DNA of 16,776 nucleotides from Allobrachymonas sp. (GTDB lineage: Bacteria; Pseudomonadota; Gammaproteobacteria; Burkholderiales; Burkholderiaceae_C): NCBI GenBank assembly GCA_012036375.1, contig JAAUOI010000025.1, forward strand, positions 1 through 16,776. Reading direction: 5' to 3'. The position numbers and the translations under genes were made by a program. The notes under the pieces were generated by a model, which made no database searches, was not told the DNA's origin, and saw nothing but the letters and a program-made list of their open reading frames with translations. This document shows, piece by piece, positions 1 through 8,742 of this stretch (positions within the stretch are counted from its first letter, which is position 1; each line of letters opens with the position of its first letter).

Positions 1-290
1 CACCGCTCCAATTCACCGATAGAAACGATGTCAAACCCACATCCCGCCTGCGCGAACAGTTTTAAAATTGATAGCGAAGAATTGGCCTTCATGGCATAGC
101 AAATCTGCGCATTGCGGCCTGCGAAGCCTTTTTGATAGGCCGCCAAAGCCGCCAGCATGGAGGCCTTGGAGTAGACAAACAAGGGCGTGCCAAATTCGCG
201 AGCCAAATCGGCAGCGCGAACGCCTTCAACGCTAAGTTGACCGTCTTGATACGCCACAAAAGGGTGGCCAGGCAGGTGAGAATGATTCAT
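1..290 (-). CDS. lysA: Diaminopimelate decarboxylase, N-terminal part (runs off the window)
   Basis: Catalyses the last step of lysine synthesis, the PLP-dependent decarboxylation of meso-diaminopimelate to L-lysine in the cytoplasm. Only the first 96 codons are visible, because the gene continues past base 1. The N-terminus has the alanine-racemase-like fold III signature: GTPLFVYS near residues 34-41, followed by YAMKAN, in which Lys68 is the expected PLP Schiff-base lysine, and then CGFDIVSIGELER near 84-96. The ATG at 288-290 fits the family start. The gene lies 20 bp downstream of lptM on the same strand, the usual lptM(yifL)-lysA arrangement, so the two are probably cotranscribed. Nothing looks broken in the visible part. 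Identification is strong; only completeness is unknown. Confidence 0.95.
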   Translation of the reverse strand, partial: MNHSHLPGHPFVAYQDGQLSVEGVRAADLAREFGTPLFVYSKASMLAALAAYQKGFAGRNAQICYAMKANSSLSILKLFAQAGCGFDIVSIGELER

Positions 291-310
291 AACGAGAAAG
301 CAACGCAAGT

Positions 311-532
311 TCAGCGACTAGGCGCAGAAGCGGGCGATGCAGGGGTGGAAGAGGTTGCGGAAGAGGGTGTTTGCGGCGAAGAAGCCGGGCGCGAAGGATT
401 GAGCACTTGCGGCAGCGTGGCGCGGTTTTGCGCAGCAGCATCTGTGGGTTGGGTCAACGGGCCTTTTTGGCCACAGCCCGCCCCGAGCAAGGCCAATAGG
501 CTGACCCCTACAATCTGATGAACTTTCAACAT
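311..532 (-). CDS. lptM: Small LptM (YifL)-type lipoprotein
   Basis: A 73-residue putative outer-membrane lipoprotein. It has a short N-terminal hydrophobic segment (residues 6-19) ending in a lipobox, LLGAGC, with Cys20 as the lipidated residue. Gly rather than Leu at -3 is slightly unusual. The Cys is followed by GQKGPL, matching the conserved CG-x-KGPL start of mature LptM/YifL. In E. coli LptM helps mature the LPS translocon LptDE. The remaining ~45 residues are low-complexity Pro/Ser/Ala/Thr and probably disordered. The gene sits directly upstream of lysA, as in many proteobacteria. Its start codon is only 18 bp from the divergent cyaY start, so its promoter must reach into cyaY. Family assignment rests on the lipobox, the GPL motif and context; function is by analogy. 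Confidence 0.85.
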   Translation of the reverse strand: MLKVHQIVGVSLLALLGAGCGQKGPLTQPTDAAAQNRATLPQVLNPSRPASSPQTPSSATSSTPASPASAPSR

Positions 533-550
533 AACCTAATTTTACTTGCC

Positions 551-892
551 ATGACGGACACCGAATACCTTCGCCACGCAGAAAGCTTGTTGCATGCGGT
601 TGAGGCCAGTTGTGATCGCATCAATGAGACCAGTGATGCCGATATAGATAACCAGCGTGTGGGTGGCATGATCACACTGATTTTTGCCAACAAGAGCCAA
701 ATTATTATTAACTTGCAAAAGCCTTTGCACGAAGTGTGGATGGCCACCAAGGCAGGCGGTTATCACTATCAATTCAATAGCCCATCCGACAGCATATGGC
801 GCTGCACCCGCGAGGGCACGGAGTTCTTCGCCGATTTAAGCCGGCATGCAAGCGCTCAGTCAGGCGAGCGATTGACGTTCTCAGATCAGTGA
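551..892 (+). CDS. cyaY: Iron-sulfur cluster assembly protein CyaY (bacterial frataxin)
   Basis: A 113-residue frataxin homologue. CyaY binds iron and the cysteine desulfurase IscS and modulates Fe-S cluster assembly in the cytoplasm. The sequence shows the family layout: an acidic N-terminal helix (MTDTEYLRHAESLL), then acidic DADID before the beta-sheet, GGMITLIFANKSQIIIN near residues 38-54, and the conserved PLHEVWMATKAGGYHY. The length matches E. coli CyaY (106 aa). An in-frame ATG at 518 would add 11 residues and overlap the divergent lptM start. I prefer the ATG at 551, which aligns with family N-termini. The gene is divergent from lptM (18 bp) and convergent with mrcA (41 bp). It is intact. 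Confidence 0.95.
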   Translation: MTDTEYLRHAESLLHAVEASCDRINETSDADIDNQRVGGMITLIFANKSQIIINLQKPLHEVWMATKAGGYHYQFNSPSDSIWRCTREGTEFFADLSRHASAQSGERLTFSDQ

Positions 893-933
893 GTCTGCCG
901 GTGGACGCGGCACGAGCGCAGACGTGCTCAACA

Positions 934-3339
934 TCAGTTTCTGAACAAATCCAAAATAGTTTTTTTCTCTTCTGGTGCCGCAGGTGCGCCAGTGTTTGAG
1001 TTGCTGTCCTGGGTTGTGGATTCTGGCAACGGGTCGCCCAAACCTAAACTGTTGACACCATTGCCACGCGCATACTCGTCGTAGAACCATTCGCCGCCAA
1101 TATTGAGCAAGCCCTCAGGTGCGGCGGGCTCCATCACCGGAACACCCTTAAGTGCGGCCTCCATGTAGCTGATCCAAACGGGCAGTGACAAGCCCCCGCC
1201 CGTCTCACGATCACCAAGTTTGCGAGGTGTGTCATAGCCGATCCAACTCACGGCCACTGCGGTGGGATGGTAGCCAGCGAACCAAGCATCAATGGAGTCA
1301 TTGGTTGTGCCGGTTTTGCCGTATATATCGGGGCGCTTAAGTGTTGCCTGCGCACGCGCTGCGGTGCCAGAGCGCGTGATTTCTTGCATCAAATTTGTCA
1401 TCACGAAAGCATTTCGCGCATCGATAGCGCGCACGCTTTCGTCTAAAGCAGGTGGCCTGAATTCAAGCAAACTGCGTCCGCGTTGATCTGTGATGCGCTG
1501 AATCACAAAAGGGTTGACGCGGTAGCCACCGTTGGCAAACACCGCATAACCCGTAGCCATCTGCATGGGCGTGACCGAGCCTGCACCGAGCGCCATGGTG
1601 AGGTAGGCGGGGTGTTTCTCAGCCTCAAAGCCGAAGCGTGTCACCCAATCTTGGGCGTTTTCAGCGCCCACTGATTGCAGAATACGGATCGAGACCATGT
1701 TTTTCGAGCGGGCCAAGGCTCTGCGCATCGACATCGGGCCGTCAAACGTGCCATCGTAATTTTTTGGTTCCCAGGCTTGACTACCAGTGACGCCCGCATC
1801 AAAAAACAAAGGCGCATTCATTGATCACAGTTGCCCCTGAAAAACCTTTTTCTAAGCCTGCTGAGTAAATAAAAGGCTTGAAGCTGGAGCCAGGTTGTCG
1901 CCAAGCTTGCGTGACGTGGTTGAATTTGTTTTTATCAAAGTCAAAACCACCAACGAGTGCGCGAAGAGCACCTGTGCGCGGATCAAGCGCCACGAATGCG
2001 CCTTCAACTTCTGGTAGTTGAGTAATTTCCCATGCGCCTTTGGGTGTTTTCACCACGCGGATCATGGCACCAGGACGAATTTTGATGTTGGGTGCCGCAT
2101 TGGCAGATAAGCCAGATTGCGCGGGTTTAAGGCCATCGCCTGTGATCTCTAGTTGCTCGGCATTGCGCCGCATCGCTAGAATTTTTTTCGGATTGGCCTC
2201 GATCACAACTGCCGCCATCACTTCATCGTTATCAGGGCGCTCTGCCAAGGCATCATCCACCGCTTCTTCGAGTTCGTCTTTATTAGCAGGAAGATCAATG
2301 AACTTTTCCGGGCCACGATAAACTTGTCTGCGCTCGTAATCCATGATGCCTTTGCGTAGCGCACGGTAAGCCGCTTGTTGCTCGGCAGACTTGATCGTGG
2401 TGTAAACGTCAAGGCCACGCGTGTAGGTTTCTTCGCCATATTGCGCGAAGATCAACTGCCGCACAGTCTCTGCCACAAATTCGGCATGCACCCGAGAAGT
2501 ATCCGGGCCAATGCGCACCTTGACATCCTCTGCCCGAGCCGCCACAGCCTGCTCTTCAGTAATGAAACCGTTTTCTTGCATGCGGTCAATGATGTAGAGT
2601 TGGCGCTTCTTGGCGCGTTTGTAGTTGGCAATCGGATTCGCGCTCGATGGAAATTTCGGAACGCCCGCCAGCATTGCAGCTTCCGCAATGCTGATGCTTT
2701 TCAGCGGCTTGCCGAAATAGGTTTCCGAGGCCGATGCAAAGCCGTAAGCGCGGTTGCCCAGATAAATCTGGTTCATGTAAACCTCTAGGATTTGCTCTTT
2801 GGTCAGGGCATGTTCGAGCTTGAAGGTCAGCAAAATTTCGTAGATCTTGCGTGTAAATGTCTTTTCATTCGACAAATACACATTTTTTGCCACCTGCATG
2901 GTGATGGTTGACGCGCCTTGGCTTTTGAGTTTGCCTAAGTTTGCCCAAGCGGCTCGCATCACGCCAATGTAGTCAATGCCGCCGTGCGAAAAAAACCTCG
3001 CATCCTCGATGGCCAGCACAGCGTTACTCATATGCTGTGGTATATCTTTGAGGCGAGTCAGGTTGCGATGCTCCTCGCCAAATTCGCCCAAAATCGCGCC
3101 ATCTGAGGAAAAGACGCGCAATGGCAACTTAGGACGGTAGTCGGTGAGATCAGACACATCGGGCAAATTCGGATACGCCGACGCCAAAGCCAAGCCCACA
3201 GCAAACGCCACGCAAAGTATTCCAGCCAATGCCAGACCTGCACCCCAAGCCGATAGTCGCACAAGCGTACTCACCCAAACGGGCGTGCGTTTTTTTGAAT
3301 CGCGGACGGGGGCGATGAAGTGGCGGTTGTGTCTTGCAT
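934..3339 (-). CDS. mrcA: Penicillin-binding protein 1A, bifunctional (two frameshifts as given)
   Basis: Class A PBP: an inner-membrane enzyme that polymerises lipid II and cross-links peptidoglycan. Visible in order are a short cytoplasmic tail, one transmembrane segment, the glycosyltransferase motifs EDARFFSHGG (Glu near residue 112), GASTITMQ and LEVYMNQIYLGNRAYG, then the transpeptidase motifs SSFK (Ser near 485), SKN (~545) and KTGTT (~675), ending ILDLFRN. As written, the frame breaks twice. A T7 run at 3290-3296 appears one base short; restoring it joins the ATG at 3339 (MQDTTATSS...) to the membrane segment. One extra base at 1817-1818 interrupts VINDAPLFF. With both repaired the protein is 801 aa, normal for the family. 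A GTG at 3274 is an alternative start that avoids the first shift but loses 22 residues. The gene is divergent from pilM, a common betaproteobacterial arrangement. Confidence 0.93.
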
Positions 3340-3364
3340 GGGGTATTCAACTTGCGATCAACCC

Positions 3365-3395
3365 ATTATAGGAAGCGAGGTGAAGGCTAGGTGAA
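3365..3395 (-). promoter_or_regulatory. Probable mrcA promoter with paired direct repeats
   Basis: Reading the minus strand toward mrcA there is a perfect -10 hexamer TATAAT (3365-3370), about 26 bp before the ATG at 3339. Upstream, TTCACCT occurs twice (3389-3395 and 3378-3384) with an 11-bp period, one helical turn. The distal copy lies near the -35 position but with a long 19-bp spacer, so a canonical -35 is weak. The promoter assignment rests on the exact TATAAT and its position. The direct repeats could be a regulator site, but no regulator is identified. Confidence 0.5.
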
Positions 3396-3541
3396 CTCAT
3401 GCACTACAGATGGTTGAGTATGAATAAAAATACAGTATTGATGTCGTGCCTGCAAAAGCCCTGACAATTTAACGAGTGCTTACCAATTCAAAACCGTGGG
3501 ATTTTGGCAACGGTCAGAAAGCGCTAAAAAGGAAAAAATCC

Positions 3542-3570
3542 TTGTTGAATAAGGAACTTACTGCTAGTAT
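3542..3570 (+). promoter_or_regulatory. Candidate sigma-70-type promoter for the pil operon
   Basis: TTGTTG (3542-3547) and TAGTAT (3565-3570) are separated by exactly 17 bp, about 90 bp upstream of the pilM start. Matches to consensus are 3/6 and 4/6, so this is only a suggestion. A palindrome overlaps the -10. Confidence 0.3.
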
Positions 3571-3590
3571 TGAAACTAGTTCTTAAGTTC
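3554..3590. repeat. Imperfect inverted repeat upstream of pilM
   Basis: The left arm GAACTTA-CTG-CTAGT (3554-3568) pairs with the right arm ACTAGT-TC-TTAAGTTC (3575-3590) around a 6-nt centre ATTGAA. The inner CTAGT/ACTAG and outer GAACTTA/TAAGTTC arms are exact, with mismatches between them. It overlaps the candidate pilM -10, so it could be an operator or a leader hairpin. No T-tract follows, so it is not a typical terminator. Confidence 0.55.
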
Positions 3591-3661
3591 TGAGTACCGA
3601 ATCGTCTTTGCGTAAGACGGCTTTGCAACCAGATCAGGACATTTTTAAATTGGAGTTTCGC

Positions 3662-4740
3662 TTGGTCTCGCTTGCCAATCTTTTTAGCCGACAACCAGCT
3701 CCCCTTGTGGGCTTGGATATAAGCACTTCTAGCGTCAAGCTGGTTGAGCTCACTCGCAACAAAGCGGGAGAATGGGTGCTGGAGCGCTGCGCGACCGAGC
3801 AATTGGAGCGCGGTTGGATTACCGATGGAAACGTCGAGAAATTCGACGAGGTCGCTGAGGCCATTCGAAAAGTCATCAAAAAAAGCGGAACGCGCACCAA
3901 AAACGTCGCCATGGCGTTGCCGGCATCTGCAGTGATCACGAAAAAAATCGTGTTGCCCGGTGGTATGAGCGACGCTGAACTTGAAGTACAAGTCGAATCA
4001 GAAGCCAACCAATATATACCTTTTTCGCTCGATGAGGTCAGTCTAGACTTCTGTGTCGTGGGGCCTAGTGCAAATTCGGTGGGTGATGTTGATGTATTAA
4101 TTGCTGCCTCGCGCAAAGAAAAAGTGCAAGACCGTCAAGGTTTGGCCGAAGCTGCTGGTCTCAAACCCGTTGTGTTGGATGTTGAATCCTATGCGTCACG
4201 TTTGGCCACTCGCCGCCTAGTGGAACAGTTACCAGAAGAAGGCAAGGATGCCTTGGTGGCACTGTTTGAACTAGGTGCCATGACCACCAGTATGCAGGTG
4301 ATGAAAATGAAGACGTGGTCTATGACCGGGATCAAGCCTTTGGTGGGGCTCAATTAACTCAACTGATCGTTCGCCAGTATGGTTTTTCCCCAGAAGAGGC
4401 TGAAAGCAAAAAACGCAGTGGCGAGATGCCCGAAGATTACGAATCTGCCGTACTTCGTCCCTTTGTGGAAAACATGGCGCAAGAAATTGGCCGTGCGCTT
4501 CAATTTTTCTTCACAAGCACACCGCACAACCGCGTGGATCATGTGATGCTGGCTGGCGGCTCGTCTTCATTACCCGGCTTGACCGAGGCCGTGACAGCGC
4601 AAACCTCATTCAATTGCCAAGTGCTCAACCCATTCGACGGGATGGAGATTGCATCAGGCGTTAAAGAAAGCAAAATGCGTCGCGAAGCGCCTTCTTATTT
4701 GAGCGCATGCGGCTTGGCCATGAGGAGGTTCTTGCAGTGA
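3662..4740 (+). CDS. pilM: Type IV pilus assembly ATPase-fold protein PilM (frameshifted as given)
   Basis: PilM is a cytoplasmic actin/FtsA-like protein that binds the N-terminus of PilN and begins the PilMNOP alignment complex. Evidence includes PLVGLDISTSSVKLVEL (nucleotide-binding fold strand 1), VITKKIVLPGG, VESEANQYIPFSLDEVSLDF, VLIAASRKEKVQDR, ALFELGA, and the C-terminal HVMLAGGSSSLPGL and YLSACGLAMRRFLQ. As written the frame breaks at the AAAA run 4304-4307. Adding one A continues MQVMKNEDVVYDRDQAFGG into the second half and gives 359 aa, the usual length. I chose the TTG at 3662 because GGAG (3652-3655) lies 6 nt upstream and the resulting N-terminus matches relatives; an upstream in-frame ATG at 3608 would add 18 residues. 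The stop overlaps the pilN GTG by 2 bases. Confidence 0.93.
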
Positions 4741-5357
4741 TTCTGATTAACCTTTTGCCTCACCGTGAAGAGGCACGCAAACGTCGTAAAGAAGCATTCT
4801 TTGTTTCTTTGGGCATTGCTGCCTTGCTCGGCGGTGTCATTTGCGGTGTTGTTTACGCCTCGTATCAAGCGAGAATATCTGCTCAAAACGACAAAAATAC
4901 ATTTCTGCAAGCTGAAATCAAGAAGCTTGAAAACGAAATCAAAGAAGTTTCATCGCTGCAAGCCGAGATCGCCGCTTTGCGCGCTCGCCAGCAGGCTGTA
5001 GAGTCCTTGCAAGCTGACCGCAATATGCCCGTTTATATTTTGACGGAGCTGGTCAAGCAACTGCCCGATGGGGTCTATGTGTCTTCGATGAAGCAACAAA
5101 ACGTGACTTTGAATTTGCTTGGAACTGCGCAATCCCAAGAGCGAGTTTCAGAATTTTTACGCAATTTATCGAACAACAGCCAATGGTTTGCGCGCCCGCA
5201 ACTGATAGAAATTGTGGCGGGCAATGTGAATTTGTCGCCTCGCGATCAGCGTCGTGTTGCCAATTTTTCTATCCGTGTCACGATCTTGAAGCCCACGGAT
5301 GTTTTAAAACCTGCGGCGGGGGCAGCTTCCGGCGTGGTTGCTCCAAAAAAAGTTTGA
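4737..5357 (+). CDS. pilN: Type IV pilus inner-membrane protein PilN
   Basis: A 206-residue bitopic inner-membrane protein of the pilus alignment complex. The N-terminus MILINLLPHREEARKRRKEAF is the conserved PilN signature (INLLP) that docks on PilM. A transmembrane helix follows at about residues 22-44, then a Glu/Lys/Gln-rich coiled coil (~48-95) and a periplasmic ferredoxin-like domain, which includes LPDGVYVSSMKQQ. The start is GTG at 4737, preceded by GAGGAGG and overlapping the pilM stop (GTGA), which suggests translational coupling. An ATG at 4707 in the same frame is inside pilM and would add a non-family extension. The gene is intact and AT-richer than average because of the Lys-rich coil. 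Confidence 0.95.
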   Translation: MILINLLPHREEARKRRKEAFFVSLGIAALLGGVICGVVYASYQARISAQNDKNTFLQAEIKKLENEIKEVSSLQAEIAALRARQQAVESLQADRNMPVYILTELVKQLPDGVYVSSMKQQNVTLNLLGTAQSQERVSEFLRNLSNNSQWFARPQLIEIVAGNVNLSPRDQRRVANFSIRVTILKPTDVLKPAAGAASGVVAPKKV

Positions 5358-5365
5358 GGTAAGAC

Positions 5366-6037
5366 ATGGCAACAGCCAAAAAGTCCAGTGTTGATTTTGC
5401 GCAGCTCAATGAAAAATTGACCTCGCAGTTTCGCGGGCTCAATCCAAATGATCCTTCCATGTGGCCGGCCTTGCCGCGCTATGCACTTTGCGTGCTTTTG
5501 ACCGTTGCGGTCGTGGTTGCTCTGTGGTTTCTGTGGTTGAAGTCTTCCGATGAAGAGTTGATTGCGGCGCGTGCCAAAGAAGTCACGCTCAAAGATGATT
5601 ACAAGAAGAAACTTTTGCAAGCAGTTAATCTAGAAATCTTGAAGAAACAGCGCGAGCAAGTTCAGCAATATGTAACGCAGCTTGAAAAGCAGTTGCCCAG
5701 CAAGGCAGAGATCGATGCACTCTTATCAGATATTAACCAAGCCGGCTTAGGACGCAGTTTGCAATTTGATTTTTTCAAGCCGGGTGCTGTTGAAGTGAAA
5801 GAATACTATGCAGAGTTGCCGATTTCATTGCGTATCACTGGACGCTACCACGACATTGGCTCGTTCGCGAGTGACATTGCCAATCTATCGCGAATTGTGA
5901 CGCTCAACAATTTAGGCATTACGCCTGCTCGGGACGGCAGTTTGGCGCTGGAGTCGACAGCCCGAACATATCGCTACTTAGATCCTGAGGAAGTTAAAGC
6001 GCAAGCCAAAGCGGCAGCGCCAGGAGCAAAAAAATGA
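5366..6037 (+). CDS. pilO: Type IV pilus inner-membrane protein PilO
   Basis: A 223-residue partner of PilN; the two form periplasmic heterodimers that transmit between PilM and PilP/PilQ. Layout: a cytoplasmic N-terminal ~37 residues (FRGLNPNDPSMWPALPR, the conserved PilO lead-in), a transmembrane helix near 38-58 (ALCVLLTVAVVVALWFLWL), a coiled coil to ~115 including QYVTQLEKQLPSKAEIDALL, and a C-terminal domain with YYAELPISLRITGRYHDIGSFASDIANLSR. The ATG follows a GAGG ribosome-binding site 8 bp after pilN. Its stop overlaps the pilP ATG (ATGA), so translation is likely coupled. It is intact and of typical length. Confidence 0.95.
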   Translation: MATAKKSSVDFAQLNEKLTSQFRGLNPNDPSMWPALPRYALCVLLTVAVVVALWFLWLKSSDEELIAARAKEVTLKDDYKKKLLQAVNLEILKKQREQVQQYVTQLEKQLPSKAEIDALLSDINQAGLGRSLQFDFFKPGAVEVKEYYAELPISLRITGRYHDIGSFASDIANLSRIVTLNNLGITPARDGSLALESTARTYRYLDPEEVKAQAKAAAPGAKK

Positions 6038-6585
6038 TGCTTCAAATTCGTCTTATCGGCTTGCCATTGATTGCGAGCACATTGTTGCTCACTGGCTGCT
6101 TTGGGGATGATCAGCAGGACTTGCGGCAATGGATGCAGGAGCAACGAAACTCCACCAAGCCGAGCGTTCCACCGATTCCTGAGCCCAAGAAATTTACCCC
6201 CGCAGGCTACGTTAATGATGTGTCTGTCGAACCATTCAGCAATCAAAAATTGGCGCAAGCCTTGAAACGTGAGTCTACGCAGGCGACGGCGAATGCCGCC
6301 TTGGTTGCACCAGAGCTCAATCGCCGCAGAGAGGCGCTGGAGGCCTTCCCACTGGATGCCATTGCCATGGTTGGCACCATGCAGCCCAAAGGTGTTCAGA
6401 TGGCCTTGGTCAGAGTCGACAAATTACTTTACCAAGTTCGGGTTGGAAACTACCTAGGCCAAAACTATGGCAAGGTCATGAAATTGTCAGAAACCGAGTT
6501 GGTATTGCGTGAAATTGTGCAAGATGCCGCAGGCGAATGGATTGAGCGTCAAGCGACTTTGCAGCTACAAGAGGGTTCAAAATGA
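6034..6585 (+). CDS. pilP: Type IV pilus lipoprotein PilP
   Basis: A 183-residue lipoprotein that links the inner-membrane PilN/PilO complex to the PilQ secretin. The signal peptide ends in the lipobox LLLTGC (Cys22). A flexible Pro-rich linker follows, then the beta-domain with the characteristic MVGTMQPKGVQMALVRVD and VRVGNYLGQNYGKVMKLSE. Two adjacent ATG codons (6034, 6037) are possible starts. The first overlaps the pilO stop and is used here. The stop overlaps the pilQ start as ATGA. The gene is intact. Confidence 0.95.
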   Translation: MMLQIRLIGLPLIASTLLLTGCFGDDQQDLRQWMQEQRNSTKPSVPPIPEPKKFTPAGYVNDVSVEPFSNQKLAQALKRESTQATANAALVAPELNRRREALEAFPLDAIAMVGTMQPKGVQMALVRVDKLLYQVRVGNYLGQNYGKVMKLSETELVLREIVQDAAGEWIERQATLQLQEGSK

Positions 6586-8732
6586 AATACATTCACATCA
6601 AACCGTTGGCCAGCTTGCGCCATTCTTTGGCGATTGGCTTGAGCCTTTTGGCTTGCTTGCCCGCATTGGCACAAAACGCCATTCAAAATATTGCGGCTAC
6701 GTTGCAAGGCGGCGTGGAAGTGGTTCGCATTGACTTTGCGCAACCCTTGAGCGCTGTACCCACAGGTTTTTCAATTCAAACTCCTGCGCGCATTGCACTG
6801 GATTTCCCCGGTATCAACAATTCCTCCGGGAAAAATGCTGTTGAAATCAATCAAGGTAATTTGCGTTCTGCAAATATTGTGCAAGCAGGCGAACGCACGC
6901 GCGTCGTGCTCAATTTGAAACAATCTGCGGGGTACAAAACAGAATTGCAAGGCAGTAGTTTGCTAATTTCGCTCGACAACGTCGCATCTGCCGCTGCACC
7001 TGCGGCTGTGATCGCTACACCCGCGCAACCTACATTTGCAGAGGTGCGCAACCGCGATGTTCAAAGCCTTAAAGATGTTGACTTCAGGCGCAGCCAAGAC
7101 GGTGCAGGTCGCGTGGTGGTCGATTTGCCGAGCAATCAGGTTGGTGTGGACATCAAGCAACAGGGCGCGACATTGGTGGTGGAGTTTCTCAAAACCAATT
7201 TGCCCGAGGGGCTGCGCCGTCGCCTAGATGTCGCTGATTTCGGTACGCCTGTACAACTCGTGAGCACGACGCAAGTTGGTGATCGCGTGCGTATGGTGGT
7301 CGAACCCAAAGGCTTGTGGGAGCATAGCGCTTATCAAAGCGATAACCAGTTTGTATTAGAAGTGCGTCAACAAAAAGTTGATCCCTCCAAGCTTACGCAA
7401 GGCCCGGGCTACAACGGTGAAAAACTGTCTTTGAATTTCCAGAATATTGAAGTGCGCTCCTTGCTGCAAGTGATTGCTGATTTCACGAATTTCAACGTAG
7501 TCACTTCTGACTCTGTTGCAGGAAACGTGACCCTGCGATTGAAAGATGTACCTTGGGATCAGGCGCTAGACATTATTTTGCAAGCCAAAGGTTTGGGCAT
7601 GCGCAAAAACGGCAATGTACTTTGGATAGCGCCCAAGGATGAGATTGCTTCTAAAGAAAAGCAGGAGTTTGAATCAAAAGCTGCCATCCAAGCCTTGGAG
7701 CCTGTTCGAGCTCAGGCTTATCAACTGAACTACACCAAAGCCGGCGACATAGCGGCGCAACTTAGTGCTGCTACAGGTACTGGGGCTAATGCGACCCGTA
7801 TTCTTTCGGTTCGTGGAAGTGTTGTTGCTGAGCCTAGAACCAATCAACTTTTCGTCACAGACATACCAAGTAAGTTAGAGGAAGTCCAGTCATTAATTGC
7901 TAAACTAGATGTACCTGTTCGTCAGGTGATGATAGAAGCGCGAATTGTTGAAGCGTCAGATCAGTTTGGCAAATCGTTAGGCGTTCGCCTAGGAGGAGCT
8001 AACTTCGGGGCGGGAGGTAGTTTGGGAAATGGTGCACGAGTTAATTGGGGGCCTAGTTATATTGGAACTCCGCAGCAAACGGGCATAAACGGAGGGCAAT
8101 TTACTCCTGGCTCTTCTACATTTAATGGTACTGCTGATTTCTTTAACTTACCGGCGAGCGGTCAAAACGGTTTCAATCCTGCGTCACTAGGATTGTTGTT
8201 ATTTAATTCCTCTGGCAGTAGGTTGCTTAACTTGGAGCTTTCTGCTTTAGAAGGTGACGGCAAAGGTAGGATTGTTTCAAGCCCTAGAGTCATCACAGCT
8301 GATCAGACGCGAGCTTTGATTGAGCAGGGTACAGAACTCCCCTATCAAGTTGCTTCCGCCAGTGGAGCTACCTCAATAGCATTCCGCAAAGCCAACCTGA
8401 AGCTAGAAGTTACTCCGCAAATCACACCCGAAGGCAATATCATTTTGGATGTTGATGTGAATAAAGATAGCGTAGGTCAATCGACTGCCGCTGGTTTCGC
8501 CATCAACACGAAACATATTAAGACTCAGGTTTTAATTGAGAATGGTGGCACTGTTGTAATCGGCGGTATTTTCGAGTTGATTGAAACAGATACAGAGACG
8601 AGAGTACCCTTTGTCAGCGAACTTCCAGGAGTTGGAAATTTGTTCAAAAATAGAAGCCGCAGCGCTAACAAACAAGAATTATTGGTTTTCATAACGCCCC
8701 GAATGATTTCTGATCGGGCGGCTGTACGTTAA
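6582..8732 (+). CDS. pilQ: Type IV pilus outer-membrane secretin PilQ
   Basis: A 716-residue secretin that forms the outer-membrane gate for the pilus. It has a signal peptide with likely cleavage after ALA (residue 30), two AMIN domains (~35-130 and ~160-260) that bind peptidoglycan, and an STN/N0 domain starting KLSLNFQNIEVRSLLQVIADF (~285). Next comes an N1 domain with LNYTKAGDIAAQL, and then the secretin core with VPVRQVMIEARIVEA, a glycine/asparagine-rich variable loop (~470-530), SSPRVITADQTRALIEQGTELPY and PGVGNLFKNRSRS near the end. The ATG is preceded by GAGGG. From about 7700 to the stop the DNA is visibly AT-richer and uses AGA/AGG arginine codons that are scarce earlier in the gene, suggesting a mosaic origin for the secretin domain. 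Confidence 0.96.
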   Translation: MKYIHIKPLASLRHSLAIGLSLLACLPALAQNAIQNIAATLQGGVEVVRIDFAQPLSAVPTGFSIQTPARIALDFPGINNSSGKNAVEINQGNLRSANIVQAGERTRVVLNLKQSAGYKTELQGSSLLISLDNVASAAAPAAVIATPAQPTFAEVRNRDVQSLKDVDFRRSQDGAGRVVVDLPSNQVGVDIKQQGATLVVEFLKTNLPEGLRRRLDVADFGTPVQLVSTTQVGDRVRMVVEPKGLWEHSAYQSDNQFVLEVRQQKVDPSKLTQGPGYNGEKLSLNFQNIEVRSLLQVIADFTNFNVVTSDSVAGNVTLRLKDVPWDQALDIILQAKGLGMRKNGNVLWIAPKDEIASKEKQEFESKAAIQALEPVRAQAYQLNYTKAGDIAAQLSAATGTGANATRILSVRGSVVAEPRTNQLFVTDIPSKLEEVQSLIAKLDVPVRQVMIEARIVEASDQFGKSLGVRLGGANFGAGGSLGNGARVNWGPSYIGTPQQTGINGGQFTPGSSTFNGTADFFNLPASGQNGFNPASLGLLLFNSSGSRLLNLELSALEGDGKGRIVSSPRVITADQTRALIEQGTELPYQVASASGATSIAFRKANLKLEVTPQITPEGNIILDVDVNKDSVGQSTAAGFAINTKHIKTQVLIENGGTVVIGGIFELIETDTETRVPFVSELPGVGNLFKNRSRSANKQELLVFITPRMISDRAAVR

Positions 8733-8742
8733 TTTCTGTAGT

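Larger units (their letters stand above)
3340..3661. other. mrcA-pilM divergent intergenic region
   Basis: About 320 bp without a convincing gene. It is AT-richer than the flanking genes and holds the presumed mrcA promoter, the TTCACCT direct repeats, a weak candidate pilM promoter (TTGTTG at 3542-3547, 17-bp spacer, TAGTAT at 3565-3570) and an imperfect inverted repeat at 3554-3590 overlapping that -10. The open frame between 3608 and 3661 is in phase with pilM but is not needed to match family members. Confidence 0.7.

Noticed and set aside
518..550. Longer cyaY start at 518
   Set aside because: The added 11 residues do not match frataxin N-termini and would overlap the divergent lptM start.
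910..927. Hairpin GCACG...CGTGC between convergent cyaY and mrcA as a terminator
   Set aside because: The stem is only 5 bp with an 8-nt loop and there is no T-tract on either side.
2375..2788. Plus-strand open frame of 137 codons inside mrcA
   Set aside because: It is antisense to the strongly supported glycosyltransferase domain of PBP1A and has no recognisable features.
4304..4307. Programmed ribosomal frameshifting in pilM or the other split genes
   Set aside because: The sites lack a consistent slippery heptamer and downstream structure, the direction differs between sites, and these families are not known to use it. Indels of technical origin explain all cases.
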